Source: Ruegeria discodermiae (GTDB lineage Bacteria; Pseudomonadota; Alphaproteobacteria; Rhodobacterales; Rhodobacteraceae). From it: a stretch of DNA of 64,000 bases. The position numbers and the translations under genes are program-made. The notes under the pieces were generated by a model that ran no database searches, was not told the DNA's origin, and saw nothing but the letters and a program-made list of their open reading frames with translations. The stretch lies in the NCBI RefSeq assembly GCF_030758345.1, contig NZ_JAVAMO010000002.1, positions 372,001-436,000 on the forward strand. The letters run 5' to 3'. Positions 16,060 to 24,789 of the stretch are shown here, piece by piece (position 1 is the first letter of the stretch; every line of letters starts with the position of its first letter).

Positions 16060-17263
16060 TGGACCACCTCCGCCCTTCGAATTCGCCATGCGGGATGGAA
16101 ACCGGCTTGTCGATGAACTTCTTGTGGGCGCCCATCTTGCCGTTCGACACCAGCGCGCCCAGCACATCCACGATGACGCGGGTGCCCATCAGGGCGGTGA
16201 TGTCCGAGGTGTCATAGGGCGGGGAGACCTCGACCAGCTCCATGCCGCAGATACCCTCGGCGGCGATGCCCGAAGCCAGCGCCAGCGCTTCGCGCGGCAG
16301 GAACCCGCCCGGTTCGGGCCAGCCGGTGCCCGGCACGAACCCGCAGTCAATCGAGTCAATGTCGAAGGACATATAGACCATGTCGACGCCATCCCAGGCC
16401 ATCTCCAAAGCCATTTCGATGGTTTTGTCGACGCCCATCTTCTCCATGTCGCCCATTGTGATAATGTTGGTCTCGCGCTCGCGCGCCACTTTCACCGCCT
16501 CACGGGGGACCTGCCAGCCCCCGATGCCGATCTGCACGAGGTTCTTGGCCGGAACATTCGGCAGGTTCGTCGAATGGAACCACGGTGTCGTGTGCATCCG
16601 CTCGTCCAGGTCCTTTTCCTGAATGTCGGCGTGACGGTCGAAATGTACGATACCGATTTTCTTCGAGGTACACTCGGCTATTCCGCGCACGCAAGGGAAA
16701 CCGATCGAATGGTCACCGCCGATCATGATCGGCAGCGAGCCCGAGCTGAACACGTGTCTGACCGCGCGGCTGATCTGATCAAAGCTCTTTTCGATATTGG
16801 CCGGGATCGTAAAGACGTCCCCCGCATCGCAAAGTGTCATCTGTTCCCGAAGATCGACCCCGATCTCATAGTTGTACGGCGTGTAGAGTGCCGAGATTTT
16901 GCGCACGCCCTGCGGGCCGAACCGCGTGCCGGGGCGGTAGGTGGTGCCGCCATCGAAGGGAATGCCCAAAACGGTGGCATCATAATCGGCCACTTCCAGA
17001 ACATCCTCGGCATAAGGCGCCTTGAGGAAGGTGTTGATCCCCGCGAAATGCGGCAGTTCTCCGCGCGCGAAGGTCGGGATGGACTTGTCATCAATACTGT
17101 CGGCACCGGTCAGGCCCATGCGCAGCGCCCAGCGGCGTTCCTCGTCCCAGCGGCCTTCGGGCAGGTCCGCCTCTTTCTGCATGGCCTTCCAGCCCGCCAG
17201 TTTGGTTAGGTCGGGGTGGTGCTGGCGCTTTTCGCGCCGTTCCATTGTTTCGCGCAAGTCCAT
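16049..17263 (-). CDS. gdmH: ureohydrolase, probable nickel-dependent guanidine hydrolase
   Basis: 404 aa from ATG 17263; GTG starts at 17305 or 17329 are alternatives. Arginase/agmatinase fold with all six metal ligands: His185 in GGDHS, Asp209, His211 and Asp213 in HFDRHADI, and Asp301 and Asp303 in MSFDIDSIDCGFVPGTG. The DRH in place of the usual DAH, together with the long N-terminal extension, fits the GdmH-type group better than agmatinases as I know them. Annotators would call it agmatinase. The decisive context is the guanidine-I riboswitch at the operon head and the adjacent nitrate/taurine-type importer. Expected reaction: guanidine plus water to urea plus ammonia, in the cytoplasm. 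Followed by a His-rich protein. Confidence 0.78.
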   Translation of the reverse strand: MDLRETMERREKRQHHPDLTKLAGWKAMQKEADLPEGRWDEERRWALRMGLTGADSIDDKSIPTFARGELPHFAGINTFLKAPYAEDVLEVADYDATVLGIPFDGGTTYRPGTRFGPQGVRKISALYTPYNYEIGVDLREQMTLCDAGDVFTIPANIEKSFDQISRAVRHVFSSGSLPIMIGGDHSIGFPCVRGIAECTSKKIGIVHFDRHADIQEKDLDERMHTTPWFHSTNLPNVPAKNLVQIGIGGWQVPREAVKVARERETNIITMGDMEKMGVDKTIEMALEMAWDGVDMVYMSFDIDSIDCGFVPGTGWPEPGGFLPREALALASGIAAEGICGMELVEVSPPYDTSDITALMGTRVIVDVLGALVSNGKMGAHKKFIDKPVSIPHGEFEGRRWSNAT

Positions 17264-17398
17264 CGGGTGATGTGACCTTTTACGCAATTGATCCGAAAAC
17301 ACAGTTTGTCTCCCAAATCTTTGTCCCACATCTGGCGGGACGCTTCCGAGCTTTGGTGAACGCAGTATGCGGAGCCCGGCGGCGCATACTGCGGAGGG

Positions 17399-18166
17399 TC
17401 ATCCCGCCGCAAGGGACGGGTATTGATCCAGAATGTCCTGAAACGGAACGCCATCATTGCTGGCGTCAAAGTCATAGGTGATCGTGGCCCCGAACAGGCC
17501 TGGGTCCTGCGGGTCCCATCGGGGTTTGTCGAAAACCAGGACCCGGTCGCCCAGTTTAAATCCCTCCTGCAGGTCATGGGTGACCATGAAAACGGTCATG
17601 TTGGTCTCGACCCGCAACTCCATCAGGAAGTCATGCATTTGCACCCGCGTTCCGGGGTCCAGAGCGCCAAAAGGTTCATCCAGCAACAGAATGCGCGGTT
17701 TGGCGGTCATGGCTTGCCCGATAGCCAGACGCTGCTGCATCCCGCCGGACAAGGCGGCGGGGTACTGATCGGCCACATGGTTCAGGCCGATGCGTTCCAG
17801 CATTCTGTCCGCCCGGTCCGCCGCTTCTTTGCGCGCGACACCCCGCAGACGGCCAAGGGGATTTGCAAAGCTTTCCCCGGCGATCAGATTGTTGCGCACC
17901 GTCAGATGGGGGAACACGGAATAGCGCTGAAAGACCACGCCCCGTTCGCGGTTGGGCTCAACCGCCGTTTCGCCGCCATCGATGCTGATCTCGCCCTTAA
18001 AGGGGCGTTCTTCGGCCAGCAGCATCCGCAGAAAGGTCGATTTCCCGCATCCCGAGGCCCCGACGATCGAGATGAACTCACCCTCGTCCACCGAGACATT
18101 GACCCGCTCCAGGATCGAGCGATCCCCGTAGCGTTGCCATACATTTCTGACACTGACGAAGCTCAT
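17399..18166 (-). CDS. nitrate/taurine-type ABC transporter ATPase, probable guanidine importer
   Basis: 255 aa from ATG 18166 (GGAGG 7 nt upstream). Motifs: Walker A GASGCGKST, signature ALSGGMQQR, Walker B RILLLDEPFGALDP and switch FMVTHDLQEGF. It belongs to the SsuB/TauB/NrtD group. The start overlaps the permease stop by ATGA. Riboswitch control and the neighbouring ureohydrolase point to guanidine, or a guanidinium compound, as substrate rather than sulfonates. Confidence 0.85.
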   Translation of the reverse strand: MSFVSVRNVWQRYGDRSILERVNVSVDEGEFISIVGASGCGKSTFLRMLLAEERPFKGEISIDGGETAVEPNRERGVVFQRYSVFPHLTVRNNLIAGESFANPLGRLRGVARKEAADRADRMLERIGLNHVADQYPAALSGGMQQRLAIGQAMTAKPRILLLDEPFGALDPGTRVQMHDFLMELRVETNMTVFMVTHDLQEGFKLGDRVLVFDKPRWDPQDPGLFGATITYDFDASNDGVPFQDILDQYPSLAAG

Positions 18167-18975
18167 AGCCCGGCCTCCATCCATGGAAAGGAGCGGCGGG
18201 ACAGGGTCTTGAGCAGCCAGTCGATGATAAAGGCCAGCAGCGTGATCCAGATGACATAGGTCAGGATCACATCCATCGCCAGATAGCGGCGCACCAGAAA
18301 GATGCGATAGCCCAGCCCGACATTCGAGGCCACCGCCTCGGCCGCGATCAGAAAGAGCCAGGCGGACCCCAGCGACAGGCGGACATTGGAAATCAAGCGA
18401 GGCAGGATTTGTGGCAGCGCCACGCGCAGCGCGATCACCGAGCTTGAGGCCCCCAGCGTCTGCGCCTTCACGATCTGCTCTTTCGGGATTTCCATGACCC
18501 GCTGCGCCAGATCACGGGTCATGAACGGCGTGATCCCGATGACGATCAGCACGACCTTCGACACCTCGCCTAACCCGAACATGATGAATAGGATCGGCAG
18601 CAGGGCCAGCGGCGGCACCATGGACAGCACCGCGATAAAACTCGACAGCGCCGACCGCGCATAAGGCATTAGGCCGATGGCAAGGCCCAGCACCAGCGAT
18701 AGCAGCGCCGATATGCCCACTCCGCCCAAAAGGCGAGCCAGACTGGCAAGGGTGTCGTTCCACAACAGGATTTCCTTGGACCGTTTGTCGGGCTCCGTGA
18801 ACAGCCGTTGCGCGGTTTCCAGAATGGTGCCGGGCGCGGGCAGCAGCTTGTCCTGTGGATTGGCCTCCAGCCTCAGATCGGACGCCACGGTATAGGCCAC
18901 AACAAGCGCGACAAAGGGCAAGGCGGCAAGAATAACCGCGCCCGGACGGCCCGGAATATGGTTGATCAGTCGCAT
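18163..18975 (-). CDS. nitrate/taurine-type ABC transporter permease, probable guanidine importer
   Basis: 270 aa with about six transmembrane helices (AVILAALPFVALVVAYTVAS at the N-terminus, ISALLSLVLGLAIGLM, AVLSMVPPLALLPILFIMFG) and the EAA-type loop of SsuC/TauC permeases (KAQTLGASSSVIALRVALPQ). It pairs with the ATPase downstream by ATGA overlap. A hairpin separates it from the binding-protein gene upstream. Confidence 0.87.
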   Translation of the reverse strand: MRLINHIPGRPGAVILAALPFVALVVAYTVASDLRLEANPQDKLLPAPGTILETAQRLFTEPDKRSKEILLWNDTLASLARLLGGVGISALLSLVLGLAIGLMPYARSALSSFIAVLSMVPPLALLPILFIMFGLGEVSKVVLIVIGITPFMTRDLAQRVMEIPKEQIVKAQTLGASSSVIALRVALPQILPRLISNVRLSLGSAWLFLIAAEAVASNVGLGYRIFLVRRYLAMDVILTYVIWITLLAFIIDWLLKTLSRRSFPWMEAGL

Positions 18976-19011
18976 ATCGACAAAATCCTCGGTGCGGGGA
19001 ACGTTATGGCG

Positions 19012-19035
19012 GGGTGCGGTCTCGCATCCCGCACA
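19012..19035 (-). other. Hairpin between binding-protein and permease genes
   Basis: 10-bp stem GCGGGATGCG / CGCACCCCGC with one A-C mismatch and a 4-nt loop, 6 bp after the binding-protein stop. Likely a 3' stabiliser or partial terminator. Confidence 0.5.
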
Positions 19036-19040
19036 CGAGA

Positions 19041-20108
19041 TCAGAGCGCACCGTCGGCAGCCATCTGCATATAGGTCGTGTCAAAGCGGAACTTGACGTT
19101 GTTTTTGTCCCCCGTGACCGTTCCGTCCGGGTAGGCGACGCCAACGAAATCCGCGCTGGGGGCCCCTTCGCCCAGAATGCCCTTGTCGAACAGGAACTCT
19201 GCGACATTGGTCATGCTTTTGGGCAGATCGCCGGCGCTGGCCTGTTCTACCGCCTTGGCCGGGTCAAAGAACATCTCGGTCGCGGCCAGCTGCGCCTTAT
19301 AGCCTTCGAGGTCGGTGCCCGAGGCTTCGGCCATTGCGGTCAGCACTTCTTCGTCACCGGACGCCATCAGGGCCATGACCTCGTACCATGCGCCGGTCAC
19401 GGCTTTGCCAAAGGCCGGATTGTCGGCCAGCGTTTCGGTGTTGACCACCATCAGGTCGAGAATTTCGCCGGGGATCTTGGAACTGTCGAACAGGTTCACC
19501 GCTTCGCCGTTCGAGCCCAAAATCTCGGACACCAGCGGGTTCCATGTCACGACGGCCTCGACATCTGGTGTCGCAAAGGCCGCGATCATGTCGGCGTCCG
19601 AGGTGTTGATGACCGATCCCAGATCGGATTCTTCCAGCCCGACCGTGTCCAACCCGCGCGCCAGCAGATAGTGCGAGACCGACAGTTCCACCAGATTGAC
19701 CGGCTTGCCCTTCAAGTCCTCAAGGCTGCTGGCGCCTTTCATGATCACCGCGTCGTTGCCGTTGGAGTAATCGCCGATAATCAGAGCCGTGGTGTCAACG
19801 CCGCCGCCCGAAGGGATGGAAAGCGTGTCCATATTGGTCGCGGAGACCCCGTCAAAGGCACCGGCAGTGTATTGGTTGATGGATTCGACATAGTCATTAA
19901 ACTGAACGATCTCGACATCGATGCCGTATTTGTCGGCCCATTTGTCCATGATGCCGCTGTCTTCCAGATAGCCCCAGGGCATCCATCCCACATAGATCGA
20001 CCAGGCCAGTTTAAATTCGGTTTTCTCTTGCGCGGCGAGCGGCGCGGCGGCGGCGGTCAAAACACCCAGCGAAAGGGCAGTCGCCGACATTATCTTATTC
20101 AGGTTCAT
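19041..20108 (-). CDS. nitrate/taurine-type binding protein, probable guanidine-binding
   Basis: 355 aa from ATG 20108 (GGGGAA 5 nt ahead). The signal peptide ends around APLAAQ (residues 1-27). The mature protein is of the NMT1/SsuA-like fold (FKLAWSIYVGWMPWGYLEDS, SINQYTAGAFDGVSATNMDT). The aromatic and acidic N-terminal stretch WSIYVGWMPW could suit a small planar cation. It is the first coding gene after the guanidine-I riboswitch, and that position is the main reason to assign guanidine. Confidence 0.85.
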   Translation of the reverse strand: MNLNKIMSATALSLGVLTAAAAPLAAQEKTEFKLAWSIYVGWMPWGYLEDSGIMDKWADKYGIDVEIVQFNDYVESINQYTAGAFDGVSATNMDTLSIPSGGGVDTTALIIGDYSNGNDAVIMKGASSLEDLKGKPVNLVELSVSHYLLARGLDTVGLEESDLGSVINTSDADMIAAFATPDVEAVVTWNPLVSEILGSNGEAVNLFDSSKIPGEILDLMVVNTETLADNPAFGKAVTGAWYEVMALMASGDEEVLTAMAEASGTDLEGYKAQLAATEMFFDPAKAVEQASAGDLPKSMTNVAEFLFDKGILGEGAPSADFVGVAYPDGTVTGDKNNVKFRFDTTYMQMAADGAL

Positions 20109-20197
20109 GTCATTCCCCGTTGTCACGTCCCGCCGAAGTCATGGTCGGTTTCAGGTCCGCTGGCGGAACAATGAGATCGGGCGCGGTTGAAACCAGC

Positions 20198-20312
20198 GCA
20201 GTAACCTCCCGGGATTTTGCCCCGCCGTGTGCCTGGTCGGAATTTGCCGTCCAGGTGGCGCTTCTCGGACCAGACTTGTCGAGGAAAGACAACGGAACCC
20301 TAAGCACCCTGC
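20198..20312 (-). ncRNA. Guanidine-I (ykkC) riboswitch
   Basis: The minus-strand RNA carries the diagnostic ykkC subtype-1 blocks in order and spacing: AGGGTTCCG (20301-20293), TCTGGTCCGAGA (20274-20263), ACACGGCGGG (20230-20221) and CCCGGGAGGT (20213-20204). About 90 nt separate it from the start codon of the binding-protein gene. In that leader a GTTCCGCC / GGCGGGAC pairing could form a downstream hairpin as an expression platform. Guanidine binding is expected to switch expression on. Recognised by eye; a covariance search would settle it. Confidence 0.9.
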
Positions 20313-20806
20313 GGGGAAATCACACGCCATGGTGCGCGCGGCGGGCAAGATTGCGGGAGGTATCGGGCGGGCCAGAAGCATCAAATTGACTAAAAATTCG
20401 TCAGTTCTTTCGGAGATGCACTATTTCCTTGCTGAGGGAAGCTCTGGTTCGGTGCAAGTTTTGTTTGCCCAAGGCGTCAGCGGGAGTTTGGCGCCTCAAC
20501 TTGGGAAGTCGATTCTCTTGGGCATTGAAAGCAGGGACGCCCCCGCTGGCCTCGCTATGACGGTTTCGGTTTGCAAAAGATCGACCTGGATTTGGCGAGT
20601 ACGTTTTCTGGACGTATGGGGCGGATCACACGGGTCACGCTATTCTTGCGGAAGAAACTTAGCCGAGCTTACGTCCTTGAGCTTGCTGCGAAGCTGCCGA
20701 GATGCGTGGCGGCAATGAACCGCACAGCGTCAAGATCGTGAGAGCCCCTGCAAGGCAATCGCGATGTTGTCGTTGGCATGCTAAAGCTGCATTCCGGCGA
20801 CCACGA
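20313..20806. other. Long spacer without a recognised gene
   Basis: About 490 bp between the riboswitch and the zinc dehydrogenase stop codon. It must contain the promoter of the guanidine operon (minus strand, roughly 20320-20420, AT-richer around 20385-20400). The rest holds only frames with no recognisable similarity and no good ribosome binding site. Possibly old gene debris; no family could be named. Confidence 0.5.
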
Positions 20807-21817
20807 TCACTCCCCCAAAGTCACGATGACCTTGATCAGCCCTCCACGATCAGCAGCCAGAGTCTTCATTTGGCTTGGCAGGTCGCTCAGCGATATCTTG
20901 AGCGAACACAGCGCATCCGTGTCGATGTCGCCCGCGCGAATGGCGGACATGACCCGGTCGAAATCCGCCTGCAGGGCGTTACGGCTGCCCATCAGCGTCA
21001 TTTCGCGCTTGTGAAACTCCGGGTCGCTGAAGGTTACGGTTTCCTTGACGACACTGACCAGCACGTAAGTGCCGCCAAAAGCCACAGCGGCAAAGCCCGC
21101 CTCGATGGCGCCGCGATGGCCGGTTGCATCAAATACAACGTCATATCCATCCCCACCGGACATCGCAGCCTCCACCGAGGCATGGCACTGCGCGAACCCG
21201 AACAGGTCTTGCGCGGATTTCAGGCGCGCTTCACTCAGGTCCAGCAAAGACACGTCTGCCCCTTTGAGGCGGGCAAATAATGCCGTGCCGATCCCAATGG
21301 GACCGACCCCAGTGACCAGAGCACGATCCCCCGGACCGACGCCGGGGCGCTCTACAGCATGCGCGCCGATTGCCAGAAATTCGACCATTGCGGCCTGTTC
21401 GGGGCTCAGCCCCTCGGCCCGGATCAGATTGCCAACGGGTACGGCAATTTGTGGTGTCATCCCGCCATCACGATGCACGCCGAGCACTTCTATATTGGCG
21501 CAGCAATTCGGCTTGCCTCGCTTGCAGGAATGGCAGGTGCCGCAGGAGAGATAGGGGTTGATGACCACCAGATCACCAGTCGCATACCCGTGCGCATCGG
21601 TGGCCACACGGCCGCTCAGTTCATGCCCAATCACGCGCGGGTATTCGAGGAACGGGTGTTTACCCTCGAATATGTGGTAATCGGTGCCGCACAGCCCCAC
21701 CGAGCAAATATCGATCAGCGCCCAGCCGTCAGGAGCTTCGGTTTGGCGCACGCGGTCTTCGATGATGAAGGTCCCCGGTTCTACAACAACACCGTGCGGC
21801 TGCATGGGCGCATTCAT
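20807..21817 (-). CDS. zinc-containing alcohol dehydrogenase, sugar-acid or polyol type
   Basis: 336 aa MDR-family enzyme. The catalytic zinc site is VGLCGTDYHIFEG plus GHE (RVIGHELSG); the structural zinc uses the four Cys in CGTCHSCKRGKPNCC; the NAD fold is VTGVGPIGIGTALFARLKGA. Similar enzymes oxidise L-idonate, L-galactonate or sorbitol. Its start overlaps the ABC ATPase stop (ATGA), so it is translated with the sugar importer. With the tagaturonate-reductase-like gene 5 kb away, L-galactonate 5-dehydrogenase is an attractive but unproven assignment. Confidence 0.8.
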   Translation of the reverse strand: MNAPMQPHGVVVEPGTFIIEDRVRQTEAPDGWALIDICSVGLCGTDYHIFEGKHPFLEYPRVIGHELSGRVATDAHGYATGDLVVINPYLSCGTCHSCKRGKPNCCANIEVLGVHRDGGMTPQIAVPVGNLIRAEGLSPEQAAMVEFLAIGAHAVERPGVGPGDRALVTGVGPIGIGTALFARLKGADVSLLDLSEARLKSAQDLFGFAQCHASVEAAMSGGDGYDVVFDATGHRGAIEAGFAAVAFGGTYVLVSVVKETVTFSDPEFHKREMTLMGSRNALQADFDRVMSAIRAGDIDTDALCSLKISLSDLPSQMKTLAADRGGLIKVIVTLGE

Positions 21818-22599
21818 GACGTTCCCCCACGAGGTTTCCAGCCATCGGGCAAGGTGCCTTTAACGATGAGACTGAGGATGTCGTCCTTGTTCACTTCCTC
21901 GATGCGGAATGCACCGACATTGCGGCCCTTGTTCATGACCATGACACGGTCGCACAGTTCAAACACATCATGCATGTCATGGCTGATCAGAAAGATGCCG
22001 ATACCATCATTCTTCAGTCGCATGATCAGATCCGCAACCATGGCGGTCTCGGATGGGCCAAGGGCGGCGGTGGGTTCATCCATGATCAGGATCTTGGCCT
22101 GAAAATAAATCGCGCGCGCAATCGCGATAACCTGACGTTGGCCGCCAGACAGGCGGGCCACCGGATCACGCAGGTTTTTGAAATTCGGGTTCAACTGGCG
22201 CAGGGCGACGGTTGCCTCGGACAGCATGCGCCGTTCATCGAGATTGCCGAAGCGGGTCTTGAGTTCCCGCCCCATAAAAAGGTTGGCCGGTGCGTCCAAA
22301 TGGTTGGCGAGCGCCAGCGTCTGATAAATCGTTTCGATGCCGAATTCGCGGGCATCTTGCGGGGACTTCATGTCAACAGGCTGCCCATTGACGCGGATTT
22401 CGCCTGAGTTGGCGCGCATGGCTCCGGACAGGATGCGCATGAGACAGGATTTACCGGCGCCGTTGTGGCCCAGGACGCCGACAACCTCGCCCGGATAAAG
22501 GTCGGCTGATACACCTTCGACAGCATGGATGCCGCCAAAGGTTTTGACGATTTTGTCCATCTGGACCAATGGCTGGCTGGTCTGTACGGAGTCGAGCAT
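21814..22599 (-). CDS. sugar ABC transporter ATPase (single-domain RbsA/FrcA type)
   Basis: 261 aa from ATG 22599 (AGAGGGA upstream). One ABC domain: Walker A GHNGAGKSC (Cys where Thr is usual after the Ser), signature LSGGQRQ, Walker B ILIMDEPTAAL, switch LISHDMHDVF. RbsA normally has two fused domains, but the one-domain FrcA-like version is common in alphaproteobacteria and should act as a homodimer. It lies between the binding-protein gene and the dehydrogenase. Confidence 0.88.
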   Translation of the reverse strand: MLDSVQTSQPLVQMDKIVKTFGGIHAVEGVSADLYPGEVVGVLGHNGAGKSCLMRILSGAMRANSGEIRVNGQPVDMKSPQDAREFGIETIYQTLALANHLDAPANLFMGRELKTRFGNLDERRMLSEATVALRQLNPNFKNLRDPVARLSGGQRQVIAIARAIYFQAKILIMDEPTAALGPSETAMVADLIMRLKNDGIGIFLISHDMHDVFELCDRVMVMNKGRNVGAFRIEEVNKDDILSLIVKGTLPDGWKPRGGTS

Positions 22600-22620
22600 C
22601 GGGTTCCCTCTGGCGGAAAA

Positions 22621-22650
22621 GGCTGGGCCAGCGCATAACATGCGCCAGCC
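22621..22650 (-). other. Hairpin between sugar-binding-protein and ATPase genes
   Basis: Inner 6-bp perfect stem GCGCAT / ATGCGC with a 3-nt loop, extended outward by GGCTG / CAGCC across an internal loop. It lies 12 bp after the binding-protein gene. Confidence 0.45.
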
Positions 22651-22661
22651 CCGAGAAGATA

Positions 22662-23600
22662 TCAGTAGAGAACGTTCCGCGCCTCGTTGGAGTCGATATT
22701 GTCCTTTGTCACCATGACAACACCGGTGTCGATGAAGCCTTCGACGCTGTCACCGGCGATGACTGCGGCGACGGCATCGACGCCCAGCTCACCCATCTGG
22801 AACGAGCCTTGCACGGCGGTTGCCAGCAGCGTGCCGCTTTTTACCATGTCCTGCAGGTCGGCATTGCCGTCAAAGCCAATCGCGGTGATCTCACCTGCCT
22901 TACCGGCCTGTTCCAACGCGCGGCCCATGCCGATCGCTGTGGGCTCATTGGCACCAAAGATGCCGACGAGTTCGTTAGCAGCCAGAACGTCAGTGGTCTG
23001 GTTCAACGCGGTGGCCATCTGCGACTGAGAGTAGAGAGGGCCGACGATCTCCAGATCGGAATTCGCGCCGATATAGTCGACAAAGCAACCCACGCGACCG
23101 ATTTCAGAGCCGACGCCCGCGACATAAGACATAACAGCGACGTTGCCGGAGGTGCCAGCGTTGTCGATCATCATCTTTGCGGCCAGTTCACCGGCAGCGC
23201 AGTTGTCCGTGGACAGGAACGCCTGGTAGTACTGCTCGTTTCCTTCGGCGAGACCGCTGTCAATAATGGCGACGGGGATGCCAGCCTCAAATGCGCGCTT
23301 GACGACCGGGGCCAGTGCCTCGGGATCGGACGGCGCCAGGACGATACCGGCGACACCGCGGTTGATGGCATTCTCGACGAGGGCCACTTGATCGTTCACG
23401 GCGGACTCGGACGCCGGACCGTTGAACGTCATCGTGTGTTCGGGGTGTTCCGCGATTGCTGCAGCCGCGCCTTTGTTGACGTTCTGCCAGAAATTGGAGT
23501 TTGTCGTCTTCACGATGACGGCGATCTCTCCGGCCGCAGCGACAGATCCGGTCGCGGCCAGAACGCTCGCGGTAAGTGCGGTTGCAAGTAGTTTCTTCAT
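22662..23600 (-). CDS. periplasmic sugar-binding protein (ribose/RbsB type)
   Basis: 312 aa with a Sec signal peptide (LATALTASVLAATGSVAAAG) and a Peripla_BP_4 fold (IAVIVKTTNSNFWQNVNKGA, GIVLAPSDPEALAPVVKRAF, AIGFDGNADLQDMVKSG). This family binds pentoses, hexoses and polyols. It is the middle gene of a permease-binding protein-ATPase-dehydrogenase operon. The ligand cannot be read from the sequence. Confidence 0.9.
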   Translation of the reverse strand: MKKLLATALTASVLAATGSVAAAGEIAVIVKTTNSNFWQNVNKGAAAAIAEHPEHTMTFNGPASESAVNDQVALVENAINRGVAGIVLAPSDPEALAPVVKRAFEAGIPVAIIDSGLAEGNEQYYQAFLSTDNCAAGELAAKMMIDNAGTSGNVAVMSYVAGVGSEIGRVGCFVDYIGANSDLEIVGPLYSQSQMATALNQTTDVLAANELVGIFGANEPTAIGMGRALEQAGKAGEITAIGFDGNADLQDMVKSGTLLATAVQGSFQMGELGVDAVAAVIAGDSVEGFIDTGVVMVTKDNIDSNEARNVLY

Positions 23601-23623
23601 GGTTTCCTCCCAGATTGAAGACG

Positions 23624-24643
23624 TCAGTTCTTATTGCGAATTTGGTCGATATAGACCGCTGCGATCACCACGATCCCGATGATGATCATCTGAATGAAGG
23701 CCGAGGTTCCGGCCATGTTCAGCCCATTGCGCAGCACGCCGATGATGAACGCACCAATCATGCTGCCGGAAATACTGCCCACGCCGCCCATCAGGGATGC
23801 GCCGCCAATGACCGAGGCAGCGATGGCGTCAAGCTCATACATCACGCCTTCGTTTGGCTGGACGGTGACAAGGCGCGACATCAGCACCATGCCCGCGAGT
23901 CCAGCCAGTGCGCCGGAAGCGGTGTAAGCCCAGATCTTGGTCCGGTCGACATTTACGCCCGAAAGGCGCGCGGCCTCTTCGTTGGAGCCGACGGAAAAGA
24001 TGTGCCGCCCGATCTGACGCTTTTGCAGCAGGTACCAACCCAGCACCGCCATCACCAATAGAAGGATTGCCGGGTAAGGGATGCCGGGGAAGATGACTTT
24101 CGGAAATCCGTTGGCTTGCATCTCGACAACACGGAACAATGCACCATTGCCCAACACACCAAAGGCATCTCCTAGTCGGCTTATCGGGGCCGCACCTGTC
24201 AGTTGCAAGGCGATCCCGCGAGCAATCAGCATCATGCCAAGGGTCGCTACAAAAGGTGTGATGCGCATCTTTGCGATCACCATGCCATTAACGAAACCGC
24301 AGGCCGCCCCAGTCAGAACGCCAAGCCCCATGGCGGGCAAAACCGGAAGGCCCATTTTGATCGTCAGGCCAGCAATCACCCCTGCAAGCGCCAGGATCGA
24401 GCCCACGCTCAGATCAATGCCACCAGTGATAATGACCATGGTCATGCCGATCGCCAGCAATCCGATCACGGAAGTCTGCAGCAAAATCGTCAGGCCGTTG
24501 TTCACGCTTAGGAATGCGGGAGAGGTAAAGGAGAAGGCAATGATAAGCACCACGAGCGTGACAATCGCCGACAGCTTATGCAGCGACGACCCCTCAGGCA
24601 GAAAGCGTCGCTGACGCCTCTTTTCTGGCGCGTTGCCTGCCAC
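23624..24643 (-). CDS. sugar ABC transporter permease (RbsC type)
   Basis: 339 aa, eight to ten hydrophobic helices, with the BPD_transp_2 family marks GGIDLSVGSILALAGVIAG and SLMGGVGSISGSMIGAFIIG. It is first in the operon, followed 23 bp later by the binding-protein gene. It is divergent from the GntR regulator, with a 146-bp AT-rich spacer that probably holds the operator. Confidence 0.9.
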   Translation of the reverse strand: MAGNAPEKRRQRRFLPEGSSLHKLSAIVTLVVLIIAFSFTSPAFLSVNNGLTILLQTSVIGLLAIGMTMVIITGGIDLSVGSILALAGVIAGLTIKMGLPVLPAMGLGVLTGAACGFVNGMVIAKMRITPFVATLGMMLIARGIALQLTGAAPISRLGDAFGVLGNGALFRVVEMQANGFPKVIFPGIPYPAILLLVMAVLGWYLLQKRQIGRHIFSVGSNEEAARLSGVNVDRTKIWAYTASGALAGLAGMVLMSRLVTVQPNEGVMYELDAIAASVIGGASLMGGVGSISGSMIGAFIIGVLRNGLNMAGTSAFIQMIIIGIVVIAAVYIDQIRNKN

Positions 24644-24789
24644 CTATGTTCCTCCCACGGACTCCAGATTAGTCTTTTATTATTTAATACAATCGCAGTC
24701 GCATTGCCGCGGTCAAGTGTTTTTAATTAATCTAGACATGCCGTAAAAACCCGATAAACCGGGAGGCATTAAGTGAGGAAGGACGCGCT

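Noticed and set aside
16088-17209. 373-codon plus-strand frame opposite the ureohydrolase
   Set aside because: Antisense shadow; the minus frame has all ureohydrolase metal ligands.
17263-17329. Longer ureohydrolase start at GTG 17329
   Set aside because: Adds 22 residues with no family counterpart; ATG 17263 gives a normal start, although GTG 17305 with GGGAG upstream cannot be excluded.
19014-20174. 386-codon plus-strand frame opposite the guanidine binding protein
   Set aside because: Antisense shadow; the minus frame has a signal peptide, binding-protein fold and riboswitch leader.
20227-20718. 163-codon plus-strand frame across the riboswitch and the following spacer
   Set aside because: It would read through the riboswitch in antisense, has no ribosome site and no similarity.
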